From UBA6927 sp022447855 (GTDB lineage Bacteria > Chloroflexota > Dehalococcoidia > Lucifugimonadales > UBA6927): DNA of 64,000 nucleotides. The first letter of the stretch is position 1. Every line of letters begins with the position of its first letter. Where the stretch lies: NCBI GenBank assembly GCA_022447855.1, contig JAKUTX010000007.1, positions 5,102 through 69,101 on the forward strand. Reading direction: 5' to 3'. A model generated the notes under the pieces. It saw only the letters and a program-made list of their open reading frames with translations, did not search any database and was not told the DNA's origin. The position numbers and the translations under genes were made by a program. Below are positions 1-8,899 of this stretch, one piece after another.

Positions 1-2
1 TT

Positions 3-434
3 TCTCAGTCTATTACTACTGACAATCTTGAAGCTATTGAAGTTTTGAAACAGAAAGATAGTATTTTAAGTTTGGCTCAATTAGAGGCTGAAAGAATTCG
101 AGAAGCTGCGGACCATGAGTCACGTGAGATGTCAGCGTCAGCTCAACTTGTTCGGGATGAAAAATTTGGTGATTCCGCCATTATTAAAGATGCTGAAAAT
201 AGAGCTGAGGAAGTCCGAGAGAAAGCTGCAGAAGATGCGCAGCTTATTGTACAAGATGCTCAGAGGAAGGCTTTTAGAATGGTTGAGCAAGCGGAGTCCG
301 ATAGCGAAGCAAGAAGATCTGGTGCAGATAGATATGCTCTTGAAGTATTACATAGTCTTGAAGAGAGTATGTCTAGTTGGATTTCACAAGTTCGCACGGG
401 GCTTGATTCACTTCAAGATAATTCAGGAAATTAG
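3..434 (+). CDS. DivIVA-like coiled-coil protein, 5' end outside window
   Basis: The reading frame is open from the first bases of the window, so the N-terminus is missing; a TTG at 45 is only an internal codon. About 143 residues are visible. They are almost entirely charged helix with Ala/Glu/Arg heptads, followed by a short C-terminal segment (ADRYALEVLHSLEESMSSW) of the kind seen at the end of DivIVA-like proteins of Chloroflexota. Such proteins act as cytoplasmic scaffolds for cell division or envelope growth; similar helices also occur in ATP synthase b-type subunits, so the assignment is by resemblance only. The stop is at 432-434. The next gene, lysS, converges on it across 58 bases without a clear terminator. 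Confidence 0.6.
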   Translation, partial: SQSITTDNLEAIEVLKQKDSILSLAQLEAERIREAADHESREMSASAQLVRDEKFGDSAIIKDAENRAEEVREKAAEDAQLIVQDAQRKAFRMVEQAESDSEARRSGADRYALEVLHSLEESMSSWISQVRTGLDSLQDNSGN

Positions 435-492
435 TATTTCGTATACTTTTATTTAGTAAACGGATTTTGACTATTTTTGATTTTTCAATAGG

Positions 493-1968
493 TTAGTTTC
501 GGAGTTGTGGGAATAACACTATTTCTCTGATTGATGTGTTGCCTGTTAACACCATAACCATCCTGTCAATTCCCAAGCCTAGACCTCCCGTTGGAGGCAT
601 TCCATGTTCCATTGCAATTAGAAAATCTTCATCCAGACGATCCATTTCTTCGTCATTGTATTCTTTTTGGAGTTGTTCTTGCTGCTCAAATCTTTGTCGT
701 TGATCTATTGGATCATTTAGTTCAGAAAATGCATTACACACTTCCATTCCTCCAATAAATCCCTCAAATCTTTCAACTATCTTGGGGTTGTCTGGTAGTT
801 TTTTTGCTAGGGGTGACATTTCTATTGGGTAATCAACTAGGAAAGTAGGACGCATTAGATTTGGTTCAAGTACTGTTGAAATTAATTTATCAAGGATTGA
901 ACCCCAGCTATTGAGCCGTTCAGTGACCTGAATTCCAAGGTTCAAAACTTCAGTCCTTAGAGTTTCGGCTGTTGGAAATTCCAAGAAATCTATCCCAGAG
1001 GTTCGTATAATTTCATCACGAAGATTTAGTCTAGGCCAGGGTTCTGAAAGGTCAAATTCAGTTTCACGGAAAATGATTTTTGATGTGCCTTTAACACTTA
1101 ATGATACATTCTCAAAAATATTCTCTACTAGGTTCATCATGTCGTTGTAATCAGTAAATGCTTCATATGATTCCATTGAAGTAAATTCTGGATTATGGTT
1201 TAAATCTATCCCTTCGTTTCGAAAAATTTTTCCAATTTCAAAAACTTTTTCCAATCCTCCAACTACCAAACGTTTCAGATGGAGTTCGGTTGCGATTCTA
1301 AGAAAAAGATTTCTATCTAGTGAGTTATGATATGTGGCAAATGGCCTTGCTGAAGCACCCGCAGCGGTGGGTACGAGGATTGGTGTTTCTACTTCAATAT
1401 AGTTTCGCTCATCTATCATGAATCTGCGAATTTTATCAATGATTTTACTACGAGTAATAGCATTAATTTTCGATTCATCATTAGATATTAAATCCAAATA
1501 TCTTTGCCTATAGCGACTTTCGACATTCGTTAAGCCATGCCATTTTTCAGGTAGGCTTCGTAGAGACTTGCATACAACCGTAAATGATTCAGCAAGTACT
1601 GTGGCCTCTCCAGTTCTCGTTCGGATTGGAGAGCCCTTAATACCAATCCAGTCACCTATGTCTAAATCATTTAGCATCTCATAAAGCTCACCAAGTGTGT
1701 TTGAGCGGAACATTGTTTGGATTTTCCCGTCACAGTCCTGAATGTCGATGAAGGAGGCTCGTCCCATTGATCTGATTGCTAAGATTCTACCTGCAATTGA
1801 GATTACATTTTCTGAAGATGAAATATTTGAATCTTTTTGATCCTGCTCAATTGTTTCCAAAAGAGATTTTGCATCTTTTGTAGTATGGGTGCGTTCATAT
1901 TTCGCAGGATAAGGGTCAATGCCTTGATCACGTAGGTTATGAAGTTTTTGAATTCGTTCTTGTACCAA
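493..1968 (-). CDS. lysS: Lysyl-tRNA synthetase, class II
   Basis: Charges tRNA-Lys with lysine in the cytoplasm. The 491 residues have the usual order: an N-terminal OB-fold anticodon-binding domain (about 55-135) and a class II catalytic core. Motif 2 is visible as GKIFRNEGIDLNHNPEFT and motif 3 as GGLGLGIDRMVMVLT near the C-terminus. Length is normal for bacterial LysRS. The start is a TTG at 1966-1968; an in-frame TGA lies only 12 bases upstream, so no earlier start is possible. It follows greA on the same strand with a gap of 51 bases, a common pairing, and is probably co-transcribed with it. Confidence 0.97.
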   Translation of the reverse strand: MVQERIQKLHNLRDQGIDPYPAKYERTHTTKDAKSLLETIEQDQKDSNISSSENVISIAGRILAIRSMGRASFIDIQDCDGKIQTMFRSNTLGELYEMLNDLDIGDWIGIKGSPIRTRTGEATVLAESFTVVCKSLRSLPEKWHGLTNVESRYRQRYLDLISNDESKINAITRSKIIDKIRRFMIDERNYIEVETPILVPTAAGASARPFATYHNSLDRNLFLRIATELHLKRLVVGGLEKVFEIGKIFRNEGIDLNHNPEFTSMESYEAFTDYNDMMNLVENIFENVSLSVKGTSKIIFRETEFDLSEPWPRLNLRDEIIRTSGIDFLEFPTAETLRTEVLNLGIQVTERLNSWGSILDKLISTVLEPNLMRPTFLVDYPIEMSPLAKKLPDNPKIVERFEGFIGGMEVCNAFSELNDPIDQRQRFEQQEQLQKEYNDEEMDRLDEDFLIAMEHGMPPTGGLGLGIDRMVMVLTGNTSIREIVLFPQLRN

Positions 1969-2019
1969 GAAAATCTTTCACATTTTGCTCAAATGGTTTA
2001 TTCATTGAGCGTTAATAGT

Positions 2020-2493
2020 TTAATGAATCTTAATTATTTTTAATTTTGACTCACCAGATGGTGTTTTGATAGTGATTTTATCGCCTACTTTATGCCCAAT
2101 TAGAGAACTACCTACAGGGGATTCTATTGAGATTTTATTCTCTAATGGAGCAGATTCAGCACTGCCGACGATGGTATATTTTTGTTTCCCCCCGGATTCG
2201 TTTTCAACTGTTATTGAAGCACCAAAACCAATAATATGAGAATTCTCCCCTTTAATTTCAGGAGCAACGGTAGCTTTAGCTAACAGGTCTTCTAAAAATA
2301 TTATACGCCCTTCAGCAATTCCTTGTTGGTTTTTTATTTCGTCATATTCAGCGTTATCAATATCCCCGCCATTTTCAAGAGCTTTACGTATTCCGGCGGC
2401 TAGTTCAGGTCTACGGTCGGTTTTGAGAGACTGGAGTTCTCCTTGAAGTTGAATTAGCCCTTCTTTAGTCAGATATGTATCATTTGGAGCCAT
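2020..2493 (-). CDS. greA: Transcription elongation factor GreA, variant tip
   Basis: GreA enters the RNA polymerase secondary channel and stimulates cleavage of backtracked transcripts. The 157-residue protein has the N-terminal antiparallel coiled coil (about 1-80) and the C-terminal FKBP-like domain (about 85-157), the normal length. The loop at the coiled-coil tip reads GGDIDNAEYDE (residues 42-52). Aligned on NAEY, the canonical GDLxEN becomes GGDIDN: the usual Asp (D41 in E. coli) is Gly, the usual Glu (E44) is Asp, and a new Asp sits at the Leu position. The ATG has AGGA about 8 bases upstream. The gene lies between ileS and lysS on the same strand. Confidence 0.95.
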   Translation of the reverse strand: MAPNDTYLTKEGLIQLQGELQSLKTDRRPELAAGIRKALENGGDIDNAEYDEIKNQQGIAEGRIIFLEDLLAKATVAPEIKGENSHIIGFGASITVENESGGKQKYTIVGSAESAPLENKISIESPVGSSLIGHKVGDKITIKTPSGESKLKIIKIH

Positions 2494-2631
2494 TGCTAAA
2501 ATCCTAAATTCTCCTATTTAGTGTGGTTTGGATAGCTAAATGAAATCGCATTGGACGATGGAATGTGATTATATGCCTGCGGATAGTTTTTGTAAACACT
2601 TCAATAAACTAGGATATTTAGTAATTTGTTC

Positions 2632-5600
2632 TTAAATTCGGACAATTCCTAGTGTAACTTTTAATCCGTCAAAAATTTGTTCTTCTGAGAAAGCATTTGT
2701 TGGTGGGATTTCATTAATTAATTTTTCAGATAATGTTTCCCGAGAAAAATAATTTTTATTGTCTGCAATTGCTGAAACTATTTCATTATCTCCAAAATAA
2801 AAAGTTTCGATATGATCTGTAATTTCGAATCCAGCATTTTTTCGCATTGTTTGGATTCTGTGAACGATCTCGCGTGCTATACCTTCGTTGATTAGGCTGC
2901 TAGTGAGTTTGGTGGCAATTGCGACAACGTAATTATTTTCTTCAGTGGCAGAGAATCCTTCTTTGCCTTTTCCAATGATTTCAAGTTCACCAGGTAAGAT
3001 TTCATGGCCAGCCAATTCAATTTTGTCTTCGTTTTGAATTTTTGAATGAATTTCTAGAGGATCAGTACGTTTTAATTCTTCTAAAAGATTTCTTACTTCC
3101 TGTCCTAGTCTAGGACCGAGTAAGGCCATATTTGGTTTTATAGAAATATCCATTACTTCAGTTGGGTTTTCGATAATGTTGATATTTTTAATGTTTAATT
3201 CATCTTTTAATTGTTCGCTTATTTCGGGTAATAATTCTATTTCTATTACTTCCCGAAGTTTTATCTGAACTGAATCAAGTGGTTGCCTTACTTTTATATT
3301 AGCGTTGTTCCTTGCTGCTCTTCCTAATGAGGATAATTTCATTGCCAGTCTGATTGCTTTAGACAATTTTTCATCTATTAAATCACTGTTGGAAATAGGG
3401 TAATCTTCTAGATGAACACTTTGCTTAGACGTTTTCAGCGATCCTGAAAGGTTTTGGTACATGGATTCACTAAGAAATGGCATGAAGGGAGCCAAAAGTT
3501 TGGACATGGTTAATAAACATTCATGCAATGTGGAATAAGCTGAAAGTTTGTCTGGGTCTACATTTTTACCTTCAACTCTTCCCTCTTTCCAGAAGCGCCT
3601 TCTGCCTCTTCTTACATACCAATTTGAAAGGATTTCTACAAATGATTCAATTGTTCTTGCGGCAGTGTCAGGTTCAAATTTTTCTAGGGAAGTTGTAACG
3701 CTGTTAATCATGCTATGTAATTCGGATAGAATCCATTGGTCAAGTTGAGAACGATCGCTAATTTTAGGTGCTAATTGATTAGGGTTGTATTCATCTATAT
3801 TTGCGTAAGTGGTAAAAAATGAGTAAACATTCCACAATGGGATAATAAATTGACGACGAACTTCATCTGCATTGTGATACCCAAAGTTTAAATTTGCGGC
3901 CGGGTTATGTTTCATATATAACCAACGCATGCAATCAACACCCATTATGTCTGCAGCATCTTCGAACCAAATTGCATTTCCTTTACTCTTATGCATTTCT
4001 TCACCTTTTTCATCTCGCATCAATGCATAACTAAATACAGTTTTAAAAGGTTCTGTATTTTCGAGTACAGTGCTCATAGTTAATAATGAATAAAACCAGT
4101 TTCGAAATTGACCAGGAAAGCTTTCTGAAATCCAATCAGCAGGAAACCACTTTCTCCAATAATCTGGGTCATCGGTATAATTTAATGTGGAAAAAGGTAC
4201 AATTCCAGCGTCCAGCCATGCATTTCCTACATCCTGAATTCTTGAGATTGGGTTGCTGCATGCTGTGCATTCGATTTTTACATTATCGATCCAAGGTCTA
4301 TGAGGGCTTTGCTCAGAGAATGAATCCCAGCCGGAGATTGCTTTTTCCTTGAGTTCATCTTTACTTCCAATTATTTCAATATGACCACAAGAACATTTAT
4401 AGATTGGTAGAGCTAAGCCGTAGTACCTCTTTTTAGAGATCATCCAATCATCCATGTTTCGAAGCCAATCTAATTCACGATCCATGCCAAAAGACGGAAC
4501 CCAATTGATCTTTTTAGTAACTTTGGCAATCATATGTCTCAGTTCATTCATTGAGATGAACCATTCATCGACTATTCGGAATACAAGTTCTGAGTCGCAA
4601 CGCCAACAAACAGGATATCGATGTAAATAACTATCCAATCTATAGAAGATATTTTTTTCCCTTAAGCTTTGGTAGATTGGTCTATTTACGTCGTAGACGT
4701 TTTGGTTAGTAAAATCACCAAATCCGTCAATAAAATTACCTGATTCGTCTATAGAAGCAATTATTGGCAATCCAAGTTTTCGAGCTAATGCTAAGTCATC
4801 TTTACCAGCACCTGGTGCGATGTGAACAATTCCTGTTCCCTCAGTTTCGCTTACTTCATCCCATTCGACGATTTGATGTTTAATTCCCTTTTGAACGCTT
4901 AATTCTTCAAAAGGCGCTCTATAAGCTTTTCCAACTAATGATTTGCCGTACATTTCATCAAGTATGGTGAATTTTCCTTCTTTGGCAATTGTAGATTTAA
5001 TCAGGTCTTTAGCTACAAAAAATATTTGATCATTTTGAGCTACTTTTGAATAGATCTTTTCAGGATTTACTGCAGCAGCTACATTTGATGGAAGTGTCCA
5101 TGGAGTTGTTGTCCATACCAAAAGAAACTCGGAAGTTTCCTCTATAAGGGGAAACTTCACATATAATCCAGGGTGTTGAATTTCTTTATAACCTTCAGTG
5201 ACAATTTCATGTTGAGATAATCCGGTACCACACCTGGGGCACCAAGGCATTACATCATTACCTTCGTAAATCCATCCACGATTATGACATTCTTTTAGAA
5301 ATTTCCAAATAGTGTAGTTATTTTCATCTGACATAGTGTGATAAGAATTATCCCAATGCATCCAATACCCTAATCGAATTGATTGATTTGTAATAATTTC
5401 GGAGAATTTTCGAACTCTTTCCTTACAAAGATTTACAAATTTATCTATTCCAAAAGCTTCGATCTCTCTCTTAGAGCCTAATCCAAGTTCTTTTTCTACT
5501 TCTACCTCAATCCATAAACCTTGACCATCAAAGCCGTTTTGAAAACGTTGGTCAAATCCTTGCATTGCTTTGAATCGTTGGAACAAATCTTTGTAACTAC

Positions 5601-5787
5601 GTCCCCATGCGTGGTGAGCACCCATTGGGTTGTTAGCTGTTATAGGGCCGTCAATGAATGAAAAGGTTTTTGAGGCACCTGTATTCCTGTCAAGATACTT
5701 TTGCATGATTTGATTTTTGTTCCACCATTCAAAGATTTCTTTTTCCATCTTTAAGAAATCTATCTTTGGAGATACAGCTTTAAACAT
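2632..5787 (-). CDS. ileS: Isoleucyl-tRNA synthetase with GXHH signature
   Basis: Charges tRNA-Ile. The protein has 1051 residues. The Rossmann core, large editing insertion and C-terminal anticodon domain are in the expected order, with Cys pairs such as CPRCG for zinc. It resembles the long, eukaryote-like IleRS2 class rather than the E. coli type. The class I HIGH signature is altered: GPITANNPMGAHHAW puts GAHH at residues 56-59 where HxGH is expected. The second signature is MHKSKGN (from residue 598), keeping the second Lys of KMSKS. The ATG is preceded by AGGA 8 bases upstream. The 91 bases before the gene are too short for a T-box leader. It is likely transcribed with the peptidase gene upstream or from its own promoter in the gap. 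Confidence 0.97.
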   Translation of the reverse strand: MFKAVSPKIDFLKMEKEIFEWWNKNQIMQKYLDRNTGASKTFSFIDGPITANNPMGAHHAWGRSYKDLFQRFKAMQGFDQRFQNGFDGQGLWIEVEVEKELGLGSKREIEAFGIDKFVNLCKERVRKFSEIITNQSIRLGYWMHWDNSYHTMSDENNYTIWKFLKECHNRGWIYEGNDVMPWCPRCGTGLSQHEIVTEGYKEIQHPGLYVKFPLIEETSEFLLVWTTTPWTLPSNVAAAVNPEKIYSKVAQNDQIFFVAKDLIKSTIAKEGKFTILDEMYGKSLVGKAYRAPFEELSVQKGIKHQIVEWDEVSETEGTGIVHIAPGAGKDDLALARKLGLPIIASIDESGNFIDGFGDFTNQNVYDVNRPIYQSLREKNIFYRLDSYLHRYPVCWRCDSELVFRIVDEWFISMNELRHMIAKVTKKINWVPSFGMDRELDWLRNMDDWMISKKRYYGLALPIYKCSCGHIEIIGSKDELKEKAISGWDSFSEQSPHRPWIDNVKIECTACSNPISRIQDVGNAWLDAGIVPFSTLNYTDDPDYWRKWFPADWISESFPGQFRNWFYSLLTMSTVLENTEPFKTVFSYALMRDEKGEEMHKSKGNAIWFEDAADIMGVDCMRWLYMKHNPAANLNFGYHNADEVRRQFIIPLWNVYSFFTTYANIDEYNPNQLAPKISDRSQLDQWILSELHSMINSVTTSLEKFEPDTAARTIESFVEILSNWYVRRGRRRFWKEGRVEGKNVDPDKLSAYSTLHECLLTMSKLLAPFMPFLSESMYQNLSGSLKTSKQSVHLEDYPISNSDLIDEKLSKAIRLAMKLSSLGRAARNNANIKVRQPLDSVQIKLREVIEIELLPEISEQLKDELNIKNINIIENPTEVMDISIKPNMALLGPRLGQEVRNLLEELKRTDPLEIHSKIQNEDKIELAGHEILPGELEIIGKGKEGFSATEENNYVVAIATKLTSSLINEGIAREIVHRIQTMRKNAGFEITDHIETFYFGDNEIVSAIADNKNYFSRETLSEKLINEIPPTNAFSEEQIFDGLKVTLGIVRI

Positions 5788-5878
5788 AGATGAGTTCCTA
5801 TCTTGGCAACATTTGGAATAGTTTCATTTTTGGGAAATTTTGAACTATTTGTTAATTAATTATATTAGAATTAGATAT

Positions 5879-7045
5879 CTAAATTCTAGAGTTTGTATCT
5901 AGTGAATTTGTCAATCGTCTAATTACTTCTTCAGATACTTCGGGGAGTTTCGCTGGGATTTCTATATTTTCATCATTTTGAATGATAGTAGTTCTTTTGA
6001 TTAGTTTGATTGCATTTAAAAAGTCAGATTTTGAAATATACTCGGCCCCAATATTTCCTTTAGGGTCTCTTATATTAGATGTTGCGTTATGCCAATTTCC
6101 TAATGGAAGGGCAATGCCAGTCACATTATATCCTTCTTGAGCGAATGCTGTCGCTTCACATGCGCCTCCACTCATTAGATGCCTTTGAAAAACGAAATTT
6201 GGGTCTTCTTTCTGTAAGCTTTTAGCTGAATTGTAAAGTATCAGTTCCGCGGTTGCATCAAAAGTGGTTAACGCGTCTCCGGTACGAATAATTGGTCCAT
6301 CACCCTGTATTACACCAGGTATTATAGGGCTTGCCTCTATAGATATGATTGTTGAATTCATTGGGATTGTTTTGTTCTTTGCTAATAATCGAGCTCCAAT
6401 TAAGCCTACTTCTTCTGCACGAGTAAAGATTGTGAAAACATTAGCAGTTTTTTCATTAGTTACCAAATACTCCAAAGTGGATAACATTGCGCTACAGCCT
6501 GCTAAATCGTCAAGAGCACGTGCAGTGATAATTTCATTAGTGGAGTGAAATTCTTCTACATCAAAAATTACCTGAACAGGAGGAGTGAGTTTTGTTGATT
6601 CGAGGATTTGAATTTCTAGATTGTTTTTTGAGTAGTTTTTAGAGTTTTGGGATTCTTTTAAAGGCTTTGATATGGCTGGAATCCTTTCTCCAGAACTTGT
6701 TACAATTGATACAGGAAACGTTCGATTAAAGACTGCAAATGGAACGCCTCCAAGGGGTTTCGCAAGATATTTGTCAGTATGTCCATTTAATTGTTCAAGT
6801 AGCTCTATGCCTGGATGATCCATATGTGCTATCAGGGCAACTGGAGAAGTATTTTTAATGTTTCCATTTGTATATCTGCAGATTATATTTCCAAATTGGT
6901 CGGTTTTAAATTTTAATTGCAAAGAATCTAGGTAACTTTGGATATAATCTGAAAGCGCTGCCTCGTAATATGGGGAGGAGGGAATTTCCATAAGACGCTT
7001 TAGAGTCGAAATTTCATTATTAGAATTATTTGCCAGTTTGCTCAT
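5879..7045 (-). CDS. M42-type metallo-aminopeptidase
   Basis: Cytoplasmic dinuclear-metal peptidase of the M42/M20 clan, probably trimming short peptides. In 388-residue numbering the metal and catalytic elements are visible: HMDH at 74-77, ARALDD at 176-181, the catalytic EE at 211-212, SIEAS at 235-239, and the C-terminal GGACEATAF with nearby His. The dimerisation/lid segment lies between the first two. I start at the ATG at 7043-7045 because AGGA lies 6-7 bases upstream; a GTG eight codons earlier also exists in frame but lacks a ribosome site. It is the first gene of the minus block running to lysS, and is divergent from the propeller gene at 7178. Substrate is not readable from sequence. 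Confidence 0.85.
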   Translation of the reverse strand: MSKLANNSNNEISTLKRLMEIPSSPYYEAALSDYIQSYLDSLQLKFKTDQFGNIICRYTNGNIKNTSPVALIAHMDHPGIELLEQLNGHTDKYLAKPLGGVPFAVFNRTFPVSIVTSSGERIPAISKPLKESQNSKNYSKNNLEIQILESTKLTPPVQVIFDVEEFHSTNEIITARALDDLAGCSAMLSTLEYLVTNEKTANVFTIFTRAEEVGLIGARLLAKNKTIPMNSTIISIEASPIIPGVIQGDGPIIRTGDALTTFDATAELILYNSAKSLQKEDPNFVFQRHLMSGGACEATAFAQEGYNVTGIALPLGNWHNATSNIRDPKGNIGAEYISKSDFLNAIKLIKRTTIIQNDENIEIPAKLPEVSEEVIRRLTNSLDTNSRI

Positions 7046-7122
7046 TAAAATCCTCAGCACAACTTTCACATTTATGCGATATTATTACCAAGTATATTAT
7101 CAAATAATCCTAAATTGACTCT

Positions 7123-7151
7123 TTGAATATTATTAATTGATTTTCTAACAT
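7123..7151 (+). promoter_or_regulatory. Candidate promoter for the propeller gene
   Basis: TTGAAT (7123-7128) and TAACAT (7146-7151) are separated by 17 bases, about 27 bases before the ATG. Each hexamer matches consensus at about four positions, so this is a modest candidate in an AT-rich gap. Confidence 0.3.
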
Positions 7152-7177
7152 TCCGCATGTTTAGGAGGAATATTTAA

Positions 7178-7876
7178 ATGGACCATCTAAAATTAGAAAT
7201 TCCCTTTAAATCATTTGTAAGAATGCCTAATGGATTACAGTGGTATAAGGACGAATTATATGTAATGGATCAATTCACTGATGATGTTTTTGTGATTAGT
7301 GATAAAGGTAATGTTTTGAAAATAATTAATACTCAGACTGAGAATGGTTCTGGGATTACTATTGGAGGAGGGTTTCTTTGGACAGCTTCAAATGGCCAAA
7401 CTCGAGCTAGGCCATTTAGGGATCATGATGATCATTCTTCGAAAGTGATTAAAATAGATTTAAATACAGGTGAATCTTTAGATTGTTTTCCGACTCCTGA
7501 AGCGTCTGGGATTCATGGGATTGAATGGGATGAAGGGAATTTGTGGATTACCGCCACCTCATTGAAATCACTATTTCTGATTGATGGATCAAATTTTGAG
7601 ATTCTACATCAGATTCCTTGCAATTTAAAAGTTCTACATGGTCTTGCAAAAGATGGAGAAGGTATTTGGTGCTCAGATAGGGGTGCTAAGAAAATTGTGA
7701 AATTCCATAAAAAATCTGGAGAGGTGATGGATGAGATTATATTACCACCTGATGGCCCGGATCCTCATGGTTTGAGCATTTCAAAAGGTGTGCTATGGTA
7801 TTCCGATGCTGATTTTCCGCCTCCTAGTTCAAGGGGATATCCAGAGATAGGATTCATTCAAAAAAGATGTGAATAA
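7178..7876 (+). CDS. Beta-propeller protein, SMP-30/NHL-like
   Basis: A 232-residue protein without signal peptide, built of repeated short strands with the pattern of NHL/SMP-30 propellers: NGLQWYKDELYVMDQ, GIEWDEGNLWITA, GLAKDGEGIWCSD and GLSISKGVLWYSDAD. Four to five blades are visible, fewer than in a complete six-bladed enzyme, so it may dimerise or act as a binding protein. Related proteins include lactonases and glutaminyl-cyclase-like or streptogramin-lyase-like propellers, but no catalytic set can be assigned. A strong AGGAGG lies 9 bases before the ATG. It is followed 70 bases later by heme O synthase on the same strand; no functional link is evident. Confidence 0.7.
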   Translation: MDHLKLEIPFKSFVRMPNGLQWYKDELYVMDQFTDDVFVISDKGNVLKIINTQTENGSGITIGGGFLWTASNGQTRARPFRDHDDHSSKVIKIDLNTGESLDCFPTPEASGIHGIEWDEGNLWITATSLKSLFLIDGSNFEILHQIPCNLKVLHGLAKDGEGIWCSDRGAKKIVKFHKKSGEVMDEIILPPDGPDPHGLSISKGVLWYSDADFPPPSSRGYPEIGFIQKRCE

Positions 7877-7946
7877 ATGGATTTTCAAGTACACTGTGAT
7901 TAAATATTTGACTGATAATGTGCATTTTTAATTCTGGGAACAAAAT

Positions 7947-8867
7947 ATGGTTGGGAAATTAATGGGAAGATTTAATTTAATCGTTGGATCTGATGGTATT
8001 TTAAGCCAATATATTGCTTTATCTAAGCCAAAAATCATTTTACTATTGCTTTTAACAGCGTTGGGCGGGATGTTTCTTGGAGAAAATGGATTTCCAAATA
8101 TTTTGCTTGTTTTCAACGTTTTATTAGGTGGCACGCTAGCATCAGCAGGAGCGAATGCAATAAATCAATATTTAGATCGAGATATAGATGCCCAAATGAA
8201 GCGTACTCGTAAACGTCCTATTATTTCAGGGAGAATAAAACCTAGTCATGCTTGGATTTTTGGAGTTTTTCTTAATTTAGTTGCATTTGTTTGGTTAATG
8301 TTTGGTGTGAATATAATAGCAGCATTATTGACTTTATCTGCAACACTATTTTATGTATTTGTCTACACGATTTTTTTGAAACGATCAAGCACTCAAAATA
8401 TTGTTATTGGTGGTGCTGCTGGATCGATACCTCCTGTTGTTGGGTGGGTTGCAGTTACTGGTGAATTAACCTGGCCTGCTCTATTTTTGTTTGCTATAGT
8501 TTTCTTTTGGACTCCGCCGCATTTTTGGGCGCTTGCTTTGTTGATTAAAGATGATTATGAAAGAGTGAATGTTCCAATGTTACCTGTTGTGGAGGGAGTA
8601 GACAGCACTAAACGATCAATATTTTTGTATACAGTGGTGATGCTTTTTCTAACTACAGCTTTTTGGATATTCTCCTATTTTTTGATGCCCGAATTGCTTG
8701 GATGGATTTATTTGACAGGTAGTTTATTACTTAGTTCAGGATTTATTTTTTTCGCTTGGCAATTACTTCGCAAGGTAGATATTGACGGAGCGAAAACTTT
8801 ATATTTGTATTCATTGTTATATTTAGCGTTGGTTTATGTATTACTAATGGTTGATAGCATTGTATAG
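7947..8867 (+). CDS. ctaB: Protoheme IX farnesyltransferase (heme O synthase)
   Basis: Integral membrane UbiA-family prenyltransferase that attaches farnesyl to heme B, giving heme O for cytochrome oxidases. The 306-residue protein has about nine hydrophobic helices. The first Asp-rich motif is NAINQYLDRDIDAQMKRTRK (residues 71-90), the heme O synthase version; the second is KDDYERVNVPML. A second in-frame ATG five codons on has an equally weak ribosome site, so the start is uncertain by five residues. No cytochrome oxidase subunit or heme A synthase gene lies nearby; serS follows 32 bases later. Its presence implies an aerobic terminal oxidase elsewhere in the genome. Confidence 0.95.
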   Translation: MVGKLMGRFNLIVGSDGILSQYIALSKPKIILLLLLTALGGMFLGENGFPNILLVFNVLLGGTLASAGANAINQYLDRDIDAQMKRTRKRPIISGRIKPSHAWIFGVFLNLVAFVWLMFGVNIIAALLTLSATLFYVFVYTIFLKRSSTQNIVIGGAAGSIPPVVGWVAVTGELTWPALFLFAIVFFWTPPHFWALALLIKDDYERVNVPMLPVVEGVDSTKRSIFLYTVVMLFLTTAFWIFSYFLMPELLGWIYLTGSLLLSSGFIFFAWQLLRKVDIDGAKTLYLYSLLYLALVYVLLMVDSIV

Positions 8868-8899
8868 AAAATTATTTAGTTCGATTAAAAGGTGATTTA

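Noticed and set aside
5788..5878. T-box or other leader regulation before ileS
   Set aside because: The gap is 91 bases, with no specifier hairpin or terminator; the same holds for the short leaders of pheS, serS, lysS and thrC.
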